Assembly (NCBI GenBank): GCA_041666525.1
Contig: JBAYGT010000001.1
Location: 310,001-374,000 of the forward strand
Origin: JBAXTZ01 sp041666525
Lineage (GTDB): Bacteria; Bacillota; Negativicutes; JBAXTZ01
DNA length: 64,000 nt
Reading direction: 5' to 3'
The position numbers and the translations under genes are program-made. Positions 43,793 to 52,859 of the stretch are shown here, in pieces (the first letter of the stretch is position 1; every line of letters begins with the position of its first letter). Under the pieces are notes generated by a model. It was given only the letters and a program-made list of their open reading frames with translations. It did not search any database and was not told the DNA's origin.

Positions 43793-44911
43793 TCAACCAA
43801 GAACCAGTTTGAAGATTACACCCAAACTTTTTGCCAGCATCGTACCCAGCATCGCCACCATCAGTACATAAGCCGCATACATAAATAGTAACCGTGCCGC
43901 AACCGAACTGGCCGCACAGCCGGTTCCACGAATATGATAACTGATTGCCCGAGTCGGGCAACTATCGGCGCATTTACCACACTTGGCGCATTCAAGACGA
44001 ATTTTTCCCGCCTGCAAACTTTCGTCATCAATCGCATGCAACGGACAAACCATAATACATTTTTTGCATTTAATGCATTTGTTCGTATCAATACTTACGC
44101 TGAAAATATTCACCCGGTTGGACAACGCCAACAACGTCGGGCCAAGCGGGCAGAAAAACGAACACTGGGCACGTTTTTTCGATAAAAACGGCAAAACAGC
44201 AATGAAAATCACGAACATTGAAAAAAAGACCAACGCCTCGATCATATCCAGTGTCGTAGTCACCATCTTAAACTCGGTAACCGGTTTGAACGGACAGAGC
44301 CACTGGCAATATATCGGCGTCAATGTATAAGCCGAAACCAATGCGGTAAAAATCAAAATCGCCCAAGGCAACAACCGCCACAATTTATTCTCAAATCTGA
44401 ACGACGGCTTCTTTTTGAGCTGCGCTACGCCCTCATCCCATCCGCCATAAAAACAGCCCCAGGCACACCAGCCACGACCAAGAACAATAACTGCGCAAAT
44501 TAAAATCACGAGCATCGAGGCAATTGAGGCATACCCGCCGTACATATTGCCCGGGAAAGGAATTTCCTGTATTACTAATCCGGGAATAATCAACGCAGGT
44601 GATAATAAATGGCAAAACGGAACTTTGCACTCATAAACCGTAGACAGCGACAGCAACATGCTGCCACGTTCAATAATGTGTGAATAGATAAAACTCACCG
44701 GAAATAGAACTGCAGCCGAAATAAATAACATCGCCCGATATTTCCAGGTTTTTCCAGTTCGCAACATCATAAAAAATAAGTAATTTACAAACAAAAACAC
44801 CAAAAATGATGCCACCCCGTTATATGTTTTGAAATTGCCGCCATGCAGCAAAAACATTGCCGAGATAAGCAATATCGGTAACTGTGCCAGCAATGATTTC
44901 CAGAGTTTCAT
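43793..44911 (-). CDS. NapH/NosR-like membrane polyferredoxin
   Basis: 372-residue protein. About five to six helices with CxxxC-P motifs at the membrane face (GRGWCAWGCFYG and CQWLCPFKP, CSFFCPLGP), then two cytoplasmic 4Fe-4S sites, CIKCKKCIMVCP and CAKCGKCADSCP, and a last hydrophobic helix. NapH/NosR/YccM relatives move electrons from quinol or flavin to periplasmic partners. Start ATG after GGAGGTAGT, 25 bases past the amidase stop, so it may be read from the yhf transcript. Confidence 0.88.
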   Translation of the reverse strand: MKLWKSLLAQLPILLISAMFLLHGGNFKTYNGVASFLVFLFVNYLFFMMLRTGKTWKYRAMLFISAAVLFPVSFIYSHIIERGSMLLSLSTVYECKVPFCHLLSPALIIPGLVIQEIPFPGNMYGGYASIASMLVILICAVIVLGRGWCAWGCFYGGWDEGVAQLKKKPSFRFENKLWRLLPWAILIFTALVSAYTLTPIYCQWLCPFKPVTEFKMVTTTLDMIEALVFFSMFVIFIAVLPFLSKKRAQCSFFCPLGPTLLALSNRVNIFSVSIDTNKCIKCKKCIMVCPLHAIDDESLQAGKIRLECAKCGKCADSCPTRAISYHIRGTGCAASSVAARLLFMYAAYVLMVAMLGTMLAKSLGVIFKLVLG

Positions 44912-44936
44912 ACTACCTCCAGATTTTTAAAAACAT

Positions 44937-46019
44937 TTATGAAAAAATCAGTGACTTGCCCAATCCGCCCTCGGCAAAATATTTTCCGTGCAATTCGCAG
45001 CACGAAAACTGCTGCGCAAGCGCATCGATTAATCTAAATAACCGTGCAGCATTTTCTTTGCCGTTTTCCGTTGAAATAACAATACCGGCGGCAGCGTCAC
45101 CAGCCGGCAATGTTACCGATGTCATATCGAGCATATTGGCAATCTTAACCAAATATTTTCCGCTTTTATTTTGAAGTGCGCGAGCCGCCGGGCCGGTTAA
45201 TCCAAAAACCGAATCACCAAAGCCCAAGACATCAACCGGACCTTCAAAAGTCATAACTGTATCGAAGTCGTGCAATATTTTTTGCATCGCGGTAATTGAA
45301 TGGCTACGATCAGCAAAATCCGGAAATTCGATTTCGACGCACTTAACTCCAAGCGATTGGAGGCTCTCAATAACCGGCTGTAGACGGTCACACATATCTG
45401 AACCATCAGGAAGTATTATATTGGCTTTGGCTGGTACAGCAATTTTAATCGGTAACTTTGTTTCATTGTCATTAAGTTCTAATATAGACAACGCCGCGCA
45501 GATAACTTTCCACTCCCGCGCAATTATTCCGACTGACGAAGAAAACGAGATTCCATCAGTTGATCGATTACATGAATTGCTTTTGTAGCCGCATCCGGCC
45601 AGTAACACACTAAACAAATTACACGCCAAAGCCGGCGCCAACACCGAGCCACCGCCATCAGTGCCAAGCGCAATATCATTAATTCCTAACAAAACATTAA
45701 CTGCTGAACCGCTGGACGAGCCAGTCATCGGTCGCCCGGTGAGCGGATTGAGTAAATCAACATCAATCGCCCGTCCGCCGCTAGCCGATTTATCAAGCGT
45801 ATGCCAGATAAAGCTTCCGCCACATAACCGTTCAATCAAATCGCGCGGCATTACCGCGGTATCTTTCACGCCCAACAAATACGGACGCACCCCGCCTTCC
45901 AGAACTTTTGCTGCTAATTCCAGAGTTTGCGGGTTATTTGTGAGGACTGATTTTCTTGAATTTTTTTCTGCCTTCAGCGCTGCTTTGGCTATTTTTTCAA
46001 ATATTTTTATTGAATTCAT
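44937..46019 (-). CDS. Amidase signature family protein
   Basis: 360-residue amidase, short for the family (usually 450+). Catalytic set visible: K52 in GVKD, cis-Ser S101 in GSSSGS and nucleophile S125 in TDGGGS; the 24-residue gap between the two serines equals that of malonamidase E2. Hydrolyses an amide, releasing ammonia or an amine. Its ATG overlaps the yhfU stop (TAATG), so it belongs to the yhf operon, which lacks such a gene in E. coli. It is not GatA, as no GatB/C is near and the length is wrong. Confidence 0.85.
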   Translation of the reverse strand: MNSIKIFEKIAKAALKAEKNSRKSVLTNNPQTLELAAKVLEGGVRPYLLGVKDTAVMPRDLIERLCGGSFIWHTLDKSASGGRAIDVDLLNPLTGRPMTGSSSGSAVNVLLGINDIALGTDGGGSVLAPALACNLFSVLLAGCGYKSNSCNRSTDGISFSSSVGIIAREWKVICAALSILELNDNETKLPIKIAVPAKANIILPDGSDMCDRLQPVIESLQSLGVKCVEIEFPDFADRSHSITAMQKILHDFDTVMTFEGPVDVLGFGDSVFGLTGPAARALQNKSGKYLVKIANMLDMTSVTLPAGDAAAGIVISTENGKENAARLFRLIDALAQQFSCCELHGKYFAEGGLGKSLIFS

Positions 46020-46381
46020 TATCCGTTCACAATTTTATTAATAATAATCGGCAGCACTTTATCGGTGTGTTCAGCGGTAAATCCAAACGCTTTTTTTCCT
46101 GCTGTCACTTCGGCAATAATCTGCTCGTCCGACTTTATACTTCCCGGCATCGAAACTGTTACGCACTGCCCCATACCCAGCAACGCAATCGCCATCGCCA
46201 AAGCGCCACCGCCGCCGGTATTGCAGGCACCGACATAATAATCGGCCTGCCCGGTTTTGATCAGCATCGCAGCTTCAATATCGCTCTTTATTTCAACAGA
46301 TACTTTATCGCCGCCCAACTCCTTGACTTTATTAGCAATCTCCTGCTTGTTCATTTGGCCGCCTATTACAAATTTAATCAT
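46019..46381 (-). CDS. yhfU: YhfU family protein (DUF2620)
   Basis: 120-residue DUF2620 protein, about the length of E. coli YhfU (117). The Gly-rich segment ACNTGGGGALAMAIALLG dominates the middle. Biochemical role unknown. Ribosome site GGAGG; stop overlaps the amidase start. In E. coli it sits between yhfT and php; here it has moved to the 3' part of the operon after the NYN gene. Confidence 0.88.
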   Translation of the reverse strand: MIKFVIGGQMNKQEIANKVKELGGDKVSVEIKSDIEAAMLIKTGQADYYVGACNTGGGGALAMAIALLGMGQCVTVSMPGSIKSDEQIIAEVTAGKKAFGFTAEHTDKVLPIIINKIVNG

Positions 46382-46408
46382 TTAATCCTCCAATATTTTT
46401 TTGCAATA

Positions 46409-46960
46409 TCAATTATATCTTATTTTGTTAACAACATCCCAAGTCAATTTTACCCGCACATCACACAGCTTATAAAGTTCCTCGTGCGGAGGATTGGTAC
46501 TACCGTAAATAAGCGTTACGTGTACTCCTTCATCTTTGGCAATCTGCACCGACGGAATCATGTCACTGTCACCGGTCAAGATTACTGCATGAGTAATTTT
46601 CCCCTTCATCGCCAACTTCGCCAGATCCAGCGCAAATAATACATCCACGCGTTTTTGCATATAGATCGGTTTATTTTTGGCGCTGTAGCCACGACGTTCC
46701 AGCCGACCAAGACAAACGGAAAAGTTCGATAATTCGCTCAATCCGGCGACAAACTCATCAAATTTTTGCGTAAGCTTATCGCTCTGCGGGGAATGGTCAT
46801 TATATGGCGGGCAGTGGTAATAACAGGTGCGCAGAACATTTTTACCATCCGCCATATAGTTTGCCAATTTAGCATAATCAATCGGCACATTACCAAATTC
46901 ATCCTTAACCACCGCATCAAGATAACCGCCATCGATAAAGCTCGCTACTTGTAAATCCAT
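46409..46960 (-). CDS. NYN domain protein (LabA/DUF88 type), putative RNase
   Basis: 183-residue PIN-like NYN domain: FIDGGYL (D10), KRVDVLFALDLAKLA and LTGDSDMIPSV supply the acidic metal site of this nuclease fold. VHVTLIYGSTNP follows. LabA-type NYN proteins are thought to cut or bind RNA. It lies inside the yhf operon, 10 bases after yhfT, with AGGAG, so it is cotranscribed, which is unexpected for a metabolic operon. Activity is inferred only. Confidence 0.85.
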   Translation of the reverse strand: MDLQVASFIDGGYLDAVVKDEFGNVPIDYAKLANYMADGKNVLRTCYYHCPPYNDHSPQSDKLTQKFDEFVAGLSELSNFSVCLGRLERRGYSAKNKPIYMQKRVDVLFALDLAKLAMKGKITHAVILTGDSDMIPSVQIAKDEGVHVTLIYGSTNPPHEELYKLCDVRVKLTWDVVNKIRYN

Positions 46961-46970
46961 TCTGTCTCCT

Positions 46971-48266
46971 TCACTTCACCGCTGGCGCAAATAAATGCAG
47001 CCAGGCCAGAATATTAACAATAATTCCGGTTGCAATCGCGGCGATCGGCCCGACTGCCATTTTTATCAGCGGCCGCTTGGAAACTTCGTTTAAGCAATAA
47101 GCTCCGGCAACAATTAGAAACCCCATCCCCGGAAACATTTTATTTGCCGCCATCATTGAACCGACCAGCAATGCCAACTCCAACACTTTAGTCATCGCGG
47201 CACGCATATTGTCGGCTGATTTTTTTAAACCAGGAAAACGGTCAAAAACATTAGCAAACAACACTAAACTGGAAGCCTCCAACACAATAACTATTGCTCC
47301 GGTAATAGCAGCTACCAACAAATTAGGCGACAACAATCCGGCGGTAACAACAAAACCAAAGCCATCAGTTACCCAAACCCCGGTTGCCAAACTAGTCATC
47401 CCTTTTAGGGGAATATAAGAAAAACCGCTGATTACTGACAAATTTACTGCATCCGTCATCTGATTTTTCGCCAACGCCAATAGCGTCAAGTTCGAACCAA
47501 CTAACAAATGAATATGTGCTGCCATACCATAGACCGCACCAACCAGCGCAATATACGGCAAATTCTTTTTGATGTTTTTTACCCGGTCACCAAACAACGA
47601 CGCCATATTTATTGATACTGTGTTTTTTTCTTGCATCGCAAAAAATAATAACATCACGAATCCCGCGAGCAACGCACATCCGTCAGCACTACTATACCAA
47701 GCGCTGATTGCAATCAGTTGCCGAACCACCACGGTAACCATCAGCGCGGCGGCGCCTTTTTTGAAACCGTATTCCATGGCAATTGCCAGCGCCGGAAACG
47801 CAGCAAAGGCAAATAGCACCGGATCGCCCAAAATGCTCAATCCATCAAAAACATTGACCGGTAACTGCTGCATGGCATCAACAAACCACTGCAATCCTGC
47901 AAGCAAACCGATGCCGTAAATTCCGCCGGCCACGGCAGCGCCCGCAAATCCCAAAGTGTTTTTGCGATCCGTGTACCATTTTTTGTCCCAGTCTGCCGGA
48001 AAAAACACACCGATAATATCCGTACCCAGCCACAGACAATGTACTAAAATAATCGGCGACATCAATGAAAACGGAATACCAAACCCGATTATCAAACCAA
48101 AACTTAACGCAAAAGTCGTCGCCGCCAATTCGGCTCGGCTCATCCGTTTTTCACGATACTCCGGCATAATCGGACGCACCGCATCATTAAAAACCGCAAT
48201 GCCGCGGTTAGCTAACACCGCTCCAAGCGCACCGGCTAAAAACATCAAAGTATATTTTAACAGCAT
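46971..48266 (-). CDS. yhfT: YhfT family transporter (copy 1)
   Basis: 431-residue integral membrane protein with about 12 helices, the size of E. coli YhfT (434). Shares with copy 2 the N-terminal NRGIAVFNDAVRPIMPEYRE block, TTFALSFGLIIGFGIP, HCLWLGTDIIG and the C-terminal KMAVGPIAAIATGI. Start ATG 48266, where AGGAG and the first codons lie within the end of yhfW (10-base overlap). Presumed uptake system for the unknown yhf substrate. Confidence 0.9.
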   Translation of the reverse strand: MLLKYTLMFLAGALGAVLANRGIAVFNDAVRPIMPEYREKRMSRAELAATTFALSFGLIIGFGIPFSLMSPIILVHCLWLGTDIIGVFFPADWDKKWYTDRKNTLGFAGAAVAGGIYGIGLLAGLQWFVDAMQQLPVNVFDGLSILGDPVLFAFAAFPALAIAMEYGFKKGAAALMVTVVVRQLIAISAWYSSADGCALLAGFVMLLFFAMQEKNTVSINMASLFGDRVKNIKKNLPYIALVGAVYGMAAHIHLLVGSNLTLLALAKNQMTDAVNLSVISGFSYIPLKGMTSLATGVWVTDGFGFVVTAGLLSPNLLVAAITGAIVIVLEASSLVLFANVFDRFPGLKKSADNMRAAMTKVLELALLVGSMMAANKMFPGMGFLIVAGAYCLNEVSKRPLIKMAVGPIAAIATGIIVNILAWLHLFAPAVK

Positions 48267-49498
48267 AAAATCTCCTTCAAAAACGACTCCCCGTTCTCGC
48301 ATTTTGTTGTGTCAAAAAAACTGCACACCGTTTGGCCAATATCAGACAAAGTTTTTCGCTCGCCGATGAAACCAGCACGAACTTTCTTGCCAAATACCAG
48401 CAACGGCGTATTTTCTCGGGTGTGTTGACTGTGACCGATGGTCGGATCGTTGCCATGATCAGCAGTCACCAATAAAACATCGTCCTCATTAAGCAAAGCT
48501 ATGATTTTTTTGATATAAATATCACTGATTAGCAGTTTTTCAGCATAAATTTTCGCCGATTGCAAATGTCCGGCAATATCGGTTTCCTGGACATTGATGC
48601 AGACAAAAGCGTTTTCACTGTTCTTAATGCATTGCAGCGCTTGCTCCAATGTTTCGGCGGTATCAACTACCGAATAACTCTCTCCGTCCGGATTCTCCAC
48701 AATATCGGCTACCTTGCCGACCAATATCGTTTTTACGCCAACAGCAGCAAGCTGTTTGGGGACTTGCACCGCCGCGTTTATCCCATAACCCAGATGCTGC
48801 ACTAAATAGCCGGTATCATATACGCCGGAAAGCGGCGCGTTGATACCAATGTAATTCTCTTCTTTGATTTCCGCAGCAGCAAGTATCGCTGACGGTTCAA
48901 CAGCTTCACCGCCAAAAGCAATCACTCGTGATACATCGGCAATTTCACGAACTATTTTTCCAATTGCCAATACTTCTGCAAATGTAATTTTATCAAATGT
49001 TGCGGTAATATTATAGGCGCTACCGCAATCGGCCTCGATATTATCGGCGATTGTAACACAGCCATTCACCAGCAGATATTTCAACTGTTCACCAATAATA
49101 TCTACCTGATATCCCGATTTAATCAACATTTCGCGAACTCTCGGCAAAATTTCGGAAAACGGCCGCTTATGCGGTTTTTTCGGCAGCGTTCCCATTATTT
49201 CCTGATGTCCATAAAACGTATCCGCACCAAAATGCATCAGCGCACTTTTACCCCAACAGACATCGCTTTGCTTTCGCAAATATGGCACATCTACACCAAC
49301 AGCATTGGCAAGCCCTAGCGCTTCCAAGTTCGGCAACCGGAGTTCAGGAATTTCCTCAAAGATATGTAAGCAAGTATGGGCAGCAACATCTTGCGGCCGA
49401 ACCAGCGCTGCGTCAACTGTTGCACCGATACCATAACCATCAAGAATTAAAACGATGAAACGCTTTCGTATTTCCAAATCTGAAATCTGTTTCGACAC
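48257..49498 (-). CDS. yhfW: YhfW, phosphopentomutase-like metalloenzyme
   Basis: 413-residue alkaline-phosphatase superfamily enzyme close to phosphopentomutase (DeoB). Metal and catalytic motifs: VLILDGYG (D20), DTFYGHQEIMG (Thr nucleophile position and His), and TADHGND with HSQHTREN for the second metal. A large cap domain lies between. Would move or remove a phosphoryl group on a sugar- or alcohol-like substrate. Start is GTG at 49498 after GGAGATAGA. Confidence 0.9.
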   Translation of the reverse strand: MSKQISDLEIRKRFIVLILDGYGIGATVDAALVRPQDVAAHTCLHIFEEIPELRLPNLEALGLANAVGVDVPYLRKQSDVCWGKSALMHFGADTFYGHQEIMGTLPKKPHKRPFSEILPRVREMLIKSGYQVDIIGEQLKYLLVNGCVTIADNIEADCGSAYNITATFDKITFAEVLAIGKIVREIADVSRVIAFGGEAVEPSAILAAAEIKEENYIGINAPLSGVYDTGYLVQHLGYGINAAVQVPKQLAAVGVKTILVGKVADIVENPDGESYSVVDTAETLEQALQCIKNSENAFVCINVQETDIAGHLQSAKIYAEKLLISDIYIKKIIALLNEDDVLLVTADHGNDPTIGHSQHTRENTPLLVFGKKVRAGFIGERKTLSDIGQTVCSFFDTTKCENGESFLKEILCC

Positions 49499-49541
49499 TC
49501 TATCTCCTTTGAAACTTTGCGACTACAAAGCTTTGTTGCTA

Positions 49542-50693
49542 TTATCGCAACCATCGTCCTTGTGCATCATATACGCCAATGATCCGTGGCGCACCTGACT
49601 GAATTCCTTCAACAACTGCAACTTCGCTACGGGTAACAAAAACCTGCGTGCGAAAACAAAACACTATCGGAGTACCGACGCTACACCGTCCGTCAAGCGG
49701 AAAATAATAGTCTATCGAACCATCATCAATTTTCCCTGTACCGATAACTTCATACTCGCCATCCGATTTTTTGGCAATAGCATTACACATATTGGACCGG
49801 CGGTAATAACCACCGCCATAACATAGCGATCGCCCGAGATAATTGTGTGATACTTCACTTATATATAGCATGGCAATGCGTTCCGGTTGTGCACCGGTTG
49901 CGTGCAACGGCGTTGTTCCTGTAAGCGCGTGCCCCGGTTCGCCATGGGTACTGCCGCACTCTTTGAGTAATGGCATCGCCGCAATACAAGTAGCCGAAGG
50001 AGTGTTGATTTGGTTTATGGCAACACCATTCCTGCGCAAAACATACGCTGCTGTTTTTAATGTATCCATATTGTTCGTAGCCTTGATTTTTTCATCGCTA
50101 AATAGAAAACAGGGAAAAGCAGTAATCCCTTCTACAACAACGTTGCTCAACGCGTTTATCTGTTCAGCGACTGTTGTCGCGATAGTCAGTGGCAGACCGC
50201 CTTCTTGTCCCGGATAAATTACATCACCGGTCTCGATAATTTTCAACAATAACTTTTGCGTCATTCCCAATTTTTTGGCTACTAAATTAACTTGCTCTGC
50301 CATATCCAGCGAATAGACGGTCAGCACTTCCGGTCTGTGCATAAGAATTCTTTCCAATACTGTAAACGGCGTTTGTACCAGATGACCGACATGGCCAAGC
50401 CGTACGCCATTTTCCGCAAGCGTCAATGCCTCGCGCCAATCAACAGCAACAGCGCCGCAATAACCTAATTCATCCAGCTTGCGGGCAATATCGGGATTAC
50501 GTCCGAATTGCTTAGTCATGTAATACAATGAAATAGCAAATTTGTCCGCTTCATCCTTTATCAATCGCGCGTTTTCCAGCAACATATCTAAATCAATAAG
50601 ATATGTATCCGGTTGCAACTCGCCTGTAGCGTATAAATCAAATGCTGCCTCAATAAATCGCGGATTGTTTTTTCGCAAAGCTTCTATAAACAT
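49542..50693 (-). CDS. yhfX: YhfX, alanine-racemase-fold PLP enzyme
   Basis: 383-residue fold type III PLP enzyme. PLP lysine K61 in YYMTKQFGRNP at the end of strand 1, GHVGHLVQTP further on, and a C-terminal beta domain with GGGYYRRSN and DDGSIDYYFPL. Family members differ from alanine racemase at the dimer interface. Likely acts on an amino acid formed or used in this pathway. Ribosome site GAGAGG; first of the pair yhfX-yhfW in E. coli order reversed relative to yhfS. Confidence 0.9.
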   Translation of the reverse strand: MFIEALRKNNPRFIEAAFDLYATGELQPDTYLIDLDMLLENARLIKDEADKFAISLYYMTKQFGRNPDIARKLDELGYCGAVAVDWREALTLAENGVRLGHVGHLVQTPFTVLERILMHRPEVLTVYSLDMAEQVNLVAKKLGMTQKLLLKIIETGDVIYPGQEGGLPLTIATTVAEQINALSNVVVEGITAFPCFLFSDEKIKATNNMDTLKTAAYVLRRNGVAINQINTPSATCIAAMPLLKECGSTHGEPGHALTGTTPLHATGAQPERIAMLYISEVSHNYLGRSLCYGGGYYRRSNMCNAIAKKSDGEYEVIGTGKIDDGSIDYYFPLDGRCSVGTPIVFCFRTQVFVTRSEVAVVEGIQSGAPRIIGVYDAQGRWLR

Positions 50694-50726
50694 AACCTCT
50701 CCATTGAACCATCTTTGCCTGACTAC

Positions 50727-51815
50727 TTATATATCAATTTGAATCGCCTGTGCCAAAATTCTTAACACAGTATCTGCTCCGCTCCGCATCGGATTAATCC
50801 TGATCAACCGGCTGTCAGCATCGGGAATACTGGCGCGAAAGGTACCGGACACGCGGTAAAACATCGGTGTGATTTCATAACGTGACTCAGCGCCAACCGG
50901 ATGGGGCGCCGCCCCTAGTTTTTCGGCATTTTCTATAACTGAGGGCGCATTTGGCTCGGAAAGTTCAACAATTATCACTCGAGATTGCGCATTTGCAATA
51001 AAAGCCCGTTTGACACCGCGCACCTCACCAGCATTCAACCGTCGGATCACTTCTGTACCGACTTCGGCCTGAATTGCCAACGCGACCGGCGTGTAAACCA
51101 GACTGCGTAATGCATCCATAGCTTCATGGCCCTGTACCTGTCCGCCACCGGAATAATTCGCTTTAGTTATTCTTTCGATATAACATCGTTTTCCAAGAAC
51201 ACAACCAATTCCTTCCGGACCAAGTAATTTAAACAACGAGAACGCCGACAAATCAGCGCCACACTGTACGCCAATTTTGTCAGTCTTCATTACCACATAG
51301 TTGTCGTCGGTAATTATCGGAATATTTTTCCCGGCAATAATTGCAATCACGTCAGCGATTGTATAATGATCGTCGATTTTTTGCCGTGAATATTGTATCA
51401 GCGCACAATCTGCAGAAACAGCACCAAGCGTTTTAATTAAAGTTGATTCGCTATTATAATCCGATACGATTGTTTTTAGCGCCATACTTTCAACTATTGT
51501 TTTGGTAGTCGGGTATATAGGTGCATCGTGTAACAATATCGAACCATTTGGTTTCACCAAGCTCCACAAACCCCAACGAATTGCCGCCGTACCGGCGCCA
51601 CGCACTAATACACAGGCTTCGCAATCAAAAAAATCCGCCAATACCGCTTCAACTTTTGCAGTATAAGACGGTTTGTTAAATCCGCTAACCAACCCGACGT
51701 CGCCACAGCTCAAAAACTCCGCGCCCCCGAAATGCGCGGTGATTTTGTCCACCAGTTTAAACTGCAATCGCATGGCTTGATCTATAGTCAACGGAACAAG
51801 TGGAAATGTCTGCAT
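50727..51815 (-). CDS. yhfS: YhfS, fold type I PLP enzyme
   Basis: 362-residue aminotransferase/lyase-fold protein (E. coli YhfS is 361). RGAGTAAIRWG binds PLP phosphate, D170 in ITDDN contacts the pyridine N, and K196 in SLFKLLGPEG is the Schiff-base lysine. The Cys-gamma-synthase-like layout suggests a lyase or transferase rather than a classical aminotransferase. Start ATG after GGAGTTGAATT. Confidence 0.9.
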   Translation of the reverse strand: MQTFPLVPLTIDQAMRLQFKLVDKITAHFGGAEFLSCGDVGLVSGFNKPSYTAKVEAVLADFFDCEACVLVRGAGTAAIRWGLWSLVKPNGSILLHDAPIYPTTKTIVESMALKTIVSDYNSESTLIKTLGAVSADCALIQYSRQKIDDHYTIADVIAIIAGKNIPIITDDNYVVMKTDKIGVQCGADLSAFSLFKLLGPEGIGCVLGKRCYIERITKANYSGGGQVQGHEAMDALRSLVYTPVALAIQAEVGTEVIRRLNAGEVRGVKRAFIANAQSRVIIVELSEPNAPSVIENAEKLGAAPHPVGAESRYEITPMFYRVSGTFRASIPDADSRLIRINPMRSGADTVLRILAQAIQIDI

Positions 51816-51854
51816 AATTCAACTCCAAATTGAAACTAAATTTGAGCTATTATT

Positions 51855-52811
51855 TTAGGACAACAGCCGGTTGGGATTGTCAATCAGCATCGTATCAATA
51901 TCTTTTTGTACAATTTCTGCTGCTAATAGCATCGGAACAAAAGTGCCTAACAAATAACCATATCCAATTCCGCCATTAACTGTAAAATGTGACTTTCGGG
52001 TAATATCTAACGACATAATCACCTGATTACTAAAGCCTCGCTGGCATATTTCTTTTAGAAATTCTACACGCTTGCTGTCTGGCAAATATTTGTTTTTGCC
52101 AATGGTGTCAAAGCCAAGCGTAACTCCTCTATCCAACATTTTCATAACATATTCCAAATCGCCACACAAATCAGCGTGGCCGATAACGATCCGATCTCGC
52201 TCGACACCAAGACTTGTCAGCAAATCAATCTGCTCAAGCCCTAGTTTTCCAAGTGTAGTATGCGTCGAAATTGTCGCGCCATTTTCGCAATGCGCTCGCG
52301 CCGCTGCGCGAAATACTTTGGTTTCAAAAACAGTGATATAATCGGCCCCGGAGCCGATCTCGCCGATGATTTGAGCTTTGTATTCAGTGTCGTCAATTCC
52401 TACTTCGAGTTCCTTACGCATTTGTGCGGCTAGCTGCTTTTCGCTCAGCCGATACACATCCACCGGAAAAAACGGCTCTTTGTAATAGCCGGTTGCTAAA
52501 ACAACATTCATACCCGTTTCTTTTACAACCCGTTCAATATAGGACACATTACGCCCCATGCCGCTGTTGGTCAAATCCACAATGCGTTGTACCCCTTGGT
52601 TCTTCAATCGGACAAACTCAACTACTGTATCAAGAAAACAATTCAGACAACAATCATCGTCGTGCTTAACCCCCGACAAATCAACTGTAACGTGTTCATG
52701 CATAAGGGTTATCCCGCTGAACGCAAGTTTTGAATTTTTAATTTTCAATTCCGAATTATCCGAAGATAACTTAACTGTTTTACTTTTTGACAATTTTCTA
52801 TTTCCTGGCAA
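51855..52811 (-). CDS. php: Phosphotriesterase homology protein (Php/YhfV)
   Basis: 318-residue amidohydrolase-superfamily barrel. Metal H-x-H is MHEHV (H38, H40); then IGEIGSG (bridging Glu or carboxylate), STHTTLG, VIGHADLCG and MSLDITRK (catalytic Asp). I place the start at TTG 52811, six bases after AGGAG. The result is about 26 residues longer than E. coli Php: a Lys/Ser-rich, AT-rich leader before the barrel. Substrate unknown; PTE-like enzymes often are lactonases. Confidence 0.88.
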   Translation of the reverse strand: MPGNRKLSKSKTVKLSSDNSELKIKNSKLAFSGITLMHEHVTVDLSGVKHDDDCCLNCFLDTVVEFVRLKNQGVQRIVDLTNSGMGRNVSYIERVVKETGMNVVLATGYYKEPFFPVDVYRLSEKQLAAQMRKELEVGIDDTEYKAQIIGEIGSGADYITVFETKVFRAAARAHCENGATISTHTTLGKLGLEQIDLLTSLGVERDRIVIGHADLCGDLEYVMKMLDRGVTLGFDTIGKNKYLPDSKRVEFLKEICQRGFSNQVIMSLDITRKSHFTVNGGIGYGYLLGTFVPMLLAAEIVQKDIDTMLIDNPNRLLS

Positions 52812-52859
52812 CTTTTTCTCCTTTGCGATTCTCTGCAATCAGAGTACTCGACTGTTTGA

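Noticed and set aside
44937..46019. GatA (Glu-tRNA amidotransferase subunit A)
   Set aside because: Too short, no gatB/gatC beside it, and coupled to yhfU; called a general amidase instead.
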